Positions 5,354 to 6,637 of a DNA stretch of 6,637 nt are shown in pieces (position 1 is the stretch's first letter; the number at the start of each line of letters is the position of its first letter). The DNA lies in contig DATBHO010000017.1 of NCBI GenBank assembly GCA_036557405.1, positions 1 to 6,637 of the forward strand, read 5' to 3'. Source of the stretch: TA-21 sp036557405. GTDB taxonomy: Archaea; Thermoproteota; Nitrososphaeria; Nitrososphaerales; Nitrososphaeraceae. A model generated the notes under the pieces. It did not search any database. It worked only from the letters and a program-made list of their open reading frames with translations, and had not been told where the DNA came from. Position numbers and translations under genes: made by a program.

Positions 5354-5890
5354 TTATTCTCGCGAATAAACGTAGATGCCATCAAGGAAGACTCTCTGGT
5401 CCTTGTTTTTAACTCTTGTTGAAAGCTCTATATTTGCTGCAGTCTGGGATACATCCTCGAGATCAGGGCCAGAAATGATAATATCATCACCCTCGATGGT
5501 AACTTTTGTAGAATCTCCCACTATCTTTGCTATTCTTGCCTTTCTCTCGCCAAAAAAATTCTCGACATATACTTTACCATCTTTCACTTTAACAGTTATG
5601 GGAAAATGTGCGAAGACCACTTTCATCTTATACTTGTATCCATTCTGAACACCTTTGATCATGTTCGTAATAATGCTTTTTGCAGTTTTAGAAATAGCGA
5701 AATCCTTCCTTCTTCTTCCATAAGGTTGGATCTTTAGAATGTTCTTCTCAATCGTTAGAAATGCGGGGAGCTTTGTAAAATCTTTTTTTACAGTTCCAAG
5801 CTTACCCTTCACTGCAATTGTCTTATCATCTGCAGTCACAGAGATGCCTTCTGGTATTTCTAATGTTGAATCATATTCATTAGTAGACAT
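5354..5890 (-). CDS. rpl6: 50S ribosomal protein L6 (uL6)
   Basis: uL6 binds 23S rRNA near the factor-binding site of the large subunit. The 178-residue length is normal for Archaea. The protein is built of two similar alpha/beta domains, the first about residues 8-85 (IEIPEG-like opening LEIPEGISVTADDKTIAVKG) and the second about 86-178, with FPITVKVKDGKVYVENFFGER and DGIYVYSRE at the end, all typical of archaeal L6. The ATG at 5888-5890 gives an 11-nt overlap with the end of rps8. A TTG at 5894-5896 would add two residues; the sequence GGAGGAG (5903-5909) sits 6 nt before that TTG but 12 nt before the ATG, so the start is not fully settled. That purine run also encodes conserved glycines of S8 and may be accidental. 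Confidence 0.97.
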   Translation of the reverse strand: MSTNEYDSTLEIPEGISVTADDKTIAVKGKLGTVKKDFTKLPAFLTIEKNILKIQPYGRRRKDFAISKTAKSIITNMIKGVQNGYKYKMKVVFAHFPITVKVKDGKVYVENFFGERKARIAKIVGDSTKVTIEGDDIIISGPDLEDVSQTAANIELSTRVKNKDQRVFLDGIYVYSRE

Positions 5891-6272
5891 ATCCAACTAG
5901 CACTCCTCCAATTCCCATCTCCTGTGCCTCATGGTGGGTCATAACGCCTTTGCTGGTTGAAACTATTAGGATTCCCATGTTGTATGCGGGTAGAAATTGT
6001 CTTTCCCAGTTAAGGTATTGGTTCTTCCGGACACTAAATTTGGGTGTTATTATTCCACATTTGTTTATTTTTGCCAATAGTTGAATCTTGAATTTGCCAG
6101 CTCTTGAATCGTCAACTTGTTCAAATTCTCCGATGTATCGGTGGTTTTGCATCACCCGTAGCACCTCACTAGAAAATCTGGAGGATGGACTCACAATACA
6201 TTCCTTTTTTCTTCGAACTTCATTATTATATAAAGTCGTAAAAAGGTTTGACAGGATATTTAATGCGGGCAT
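5880..6272 (-). CDS. rps8: 30S ribosomal protein S8 (uS8)
   Basis: uS8 is an early-assembling small-subunit protein that binds the central domain of 16S rRNA. The 130-residue length matches archaeal S8. The N-terminal domain opens MPALNILSNLFTTLYNNE and the C-terminal domain carries the conserved STSKGVMTHHEAQEMGIGG, ending GYVY. The ATG at 6270-6272 is chosen over a GTG at 6279-6281, because AGGTGA (6278-6283) forms a Shine-Dalgarno sequence 5 nt before the ATG and the GTG lies inside it; family members also begin at MPA. It is preceded by rps14 with a 17-nt gap and overlaps rpl6. Confidence 0.97.
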   Translation of the reverse strand: MPALNILSNLFTTLYNNEVRRKKECIVSPSSRFSSEVLRVMQNHRYIGEFEQVDDSRAGKFKIQLLAKINKCGIITPKFSVRKNQYLNWERQFLPAYNMGILIVSTSKGVMTHHEAQEMGIGGVLVGYVY

Positions 6273-6277
6273 CTTAT

Positions 6278-6283
6278 TCACCT
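6278..6283 (-). promoter_or_regulatory. Shine-Dalgarno sequence of rps8
   Basis: The minus strand reads AGGTGA, an exact part of the archaeal Shine-Dalgarno consensus, 5 nt before the ATG at 6272. It excludes the in-frame GTG at 6279-6281, which overlaps it. Confidence 0.7.
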
Positions 6284-6289
6284 ATTTTT

Positions 6290-6469
6290 CTATTCATATT
6301 TCTTAAATCCCAAATTTATTGCTACTTCTCTAAAACACTGTCTGCAGAGCATGATGTTATATGCTTGAATAAGGCCCGAATAACAACCGCATCGCTTGCA
6401 CCATCGGGTACCTTTTCCATGGACTCGTTGTTTTCTTCCTGTGACATCATATTCTCGTGGCTTTGGCAT
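6290..6469 (-). CDS. rps14: 30S ribosomal protein S14 type Z (uS14), zinc-binding
   Basis: This short 59-residue protein, found by translating the minus strand directly, sits in the head of the small subunit. It has the archaeal/type Z zinc knuckle Cys24-x-x-Cys27 and Cys42-x-x-Cys45, the linking GLIQAYNIMLCRQCFREVA and the conserved ending LGFKKYE. An additional Cys29 follows the first pair. It starts with ATG at 6467-6469, sharing one base with the TAA of rpl5 (TAATG), so it is translated by coupling to rpl5; no Shine-Dalgarno sequence is evident. The order L5-S14-S8-L6 is the standard archaeal order. Confidence 0.96.
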   Translation of the reverse strand: MPKPREYDVTGRKQRVHGKGTRWCKRCGCYSGLIQAYNIMLCRQCFREVAINLGFKKYE

Positions 6470-6637
6470 TAATCTATTACAGCTCCGAGATTTCTGAAAT
6501 ATTCTATCGCCTCATCTTTTTTAATTCTATGGTTCCTTCCTAATTTTTTTGGATTGCTCTTTTTAATTATTCTATAGCCAGGTCTTGATAATGAAATGCA
6601 GACATTCATTCCAAAAATTCCAATATCAGGATTGTAT
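6469..6637 (-). CDS. rpl5: 50S ribosomal protein L5 (uL5), C-terminal part
   Basis: The frame enters from the right edge and gives the last 55 residues of uL5, which binds 5S rRNA in the central protuberance. The stretch YNPDIGIFGMNVCISLSRPG is the characteristic C-terminal region of archaeal/eukaryotic L5, followed by the basic tail and HRIKKDEAIEYF. The rest of the gene, normally 170-180 codons, is beyond the window. The stop TAA overlaps the rps14 start by one base. Confidence 0.95.
   Translation of the reverse strand, partial: YNPDIGIFGMNVCISLSRPGYRIIKKSNPKKLGRNHRIKKDEAIEYFRNLGAVID

Noticed and set aside
6248..6472. Plus-strand open frames over the ribosomal genes.
   Set aside because: They are antisense to rps14 and rps8, which are unmistakable.

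Overview
The window looks like chromosomal DNA from an ammonia-oxidizing-type archaeon (Thaumarchaeota/Nitrososphaeria). This rests on the archaeal forms of ribosomal proteins uL5, uS14, uS8 and uL6, a tRNA-Asn interrupted by a non-canonical intron with a bulge-helix-bulge splice motif, an F420-type luciferase-like oxidoreductase, a thiolase/DUF35 pair of archaeal type, AT-rich TATA-like boxes 25-30 nt before start codons, and low GC. A Nitrososphaerales member of the Nitrososphaera/Nitrosocosmicus kind is a reasonable guess, but it is inference; no 16S or amo gene is present.

Layout, left to right. Positions 1-679 (minus) hold the N-terminal part of bioA, the biotin-pathway aminotransferase, running off the left edge. 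Positions 876-1259 (plus) encode a four-helix membrane protein of unknown function, and 1370-1472 (plus) is the intron-containing tRNA-Asn(GUU). Everything to the right is on the minus strand and is best read from right to left: rpl5 (partial, right edge), rps14, rps8 and rpl6 form the tail of a ribosomal spc-type cluster with 1-nt to 11-nt overlaps or short gaps. A 68-nt gap follows, then three overlapping genes: a sugar-phosphate nucleotidyltransferase, an F420-type luciferase-like oxidoreductase and an SCP-x/archaeal-type thiolase. About 110 nt further on is a DUF35 zinc-ribbon/OB-fold protein, the usual partner of such thiolases, and then an unrecognised 119-aa protein with its own promoter-like sequence.

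How the genes work together. The ribosomal genes are ordinary translation machinery. The ATGA and ATGTCTAA stop/start overlaps of nucleotidyltransferase, oxidoreductase and thiolase imply one mRNA and translational coupling. With DUF35 they suggest an acyl-CoA condensing or cleaving module joined to a deazaflavin redox step and a sugar-nucleotide step; the product cannot be read from sequence. No mobile element, CRISPR array or phage gene was seen. The most distinctive item is the tRNA-Asn intron, whose predicted removal restores a perfect cloverleaf.
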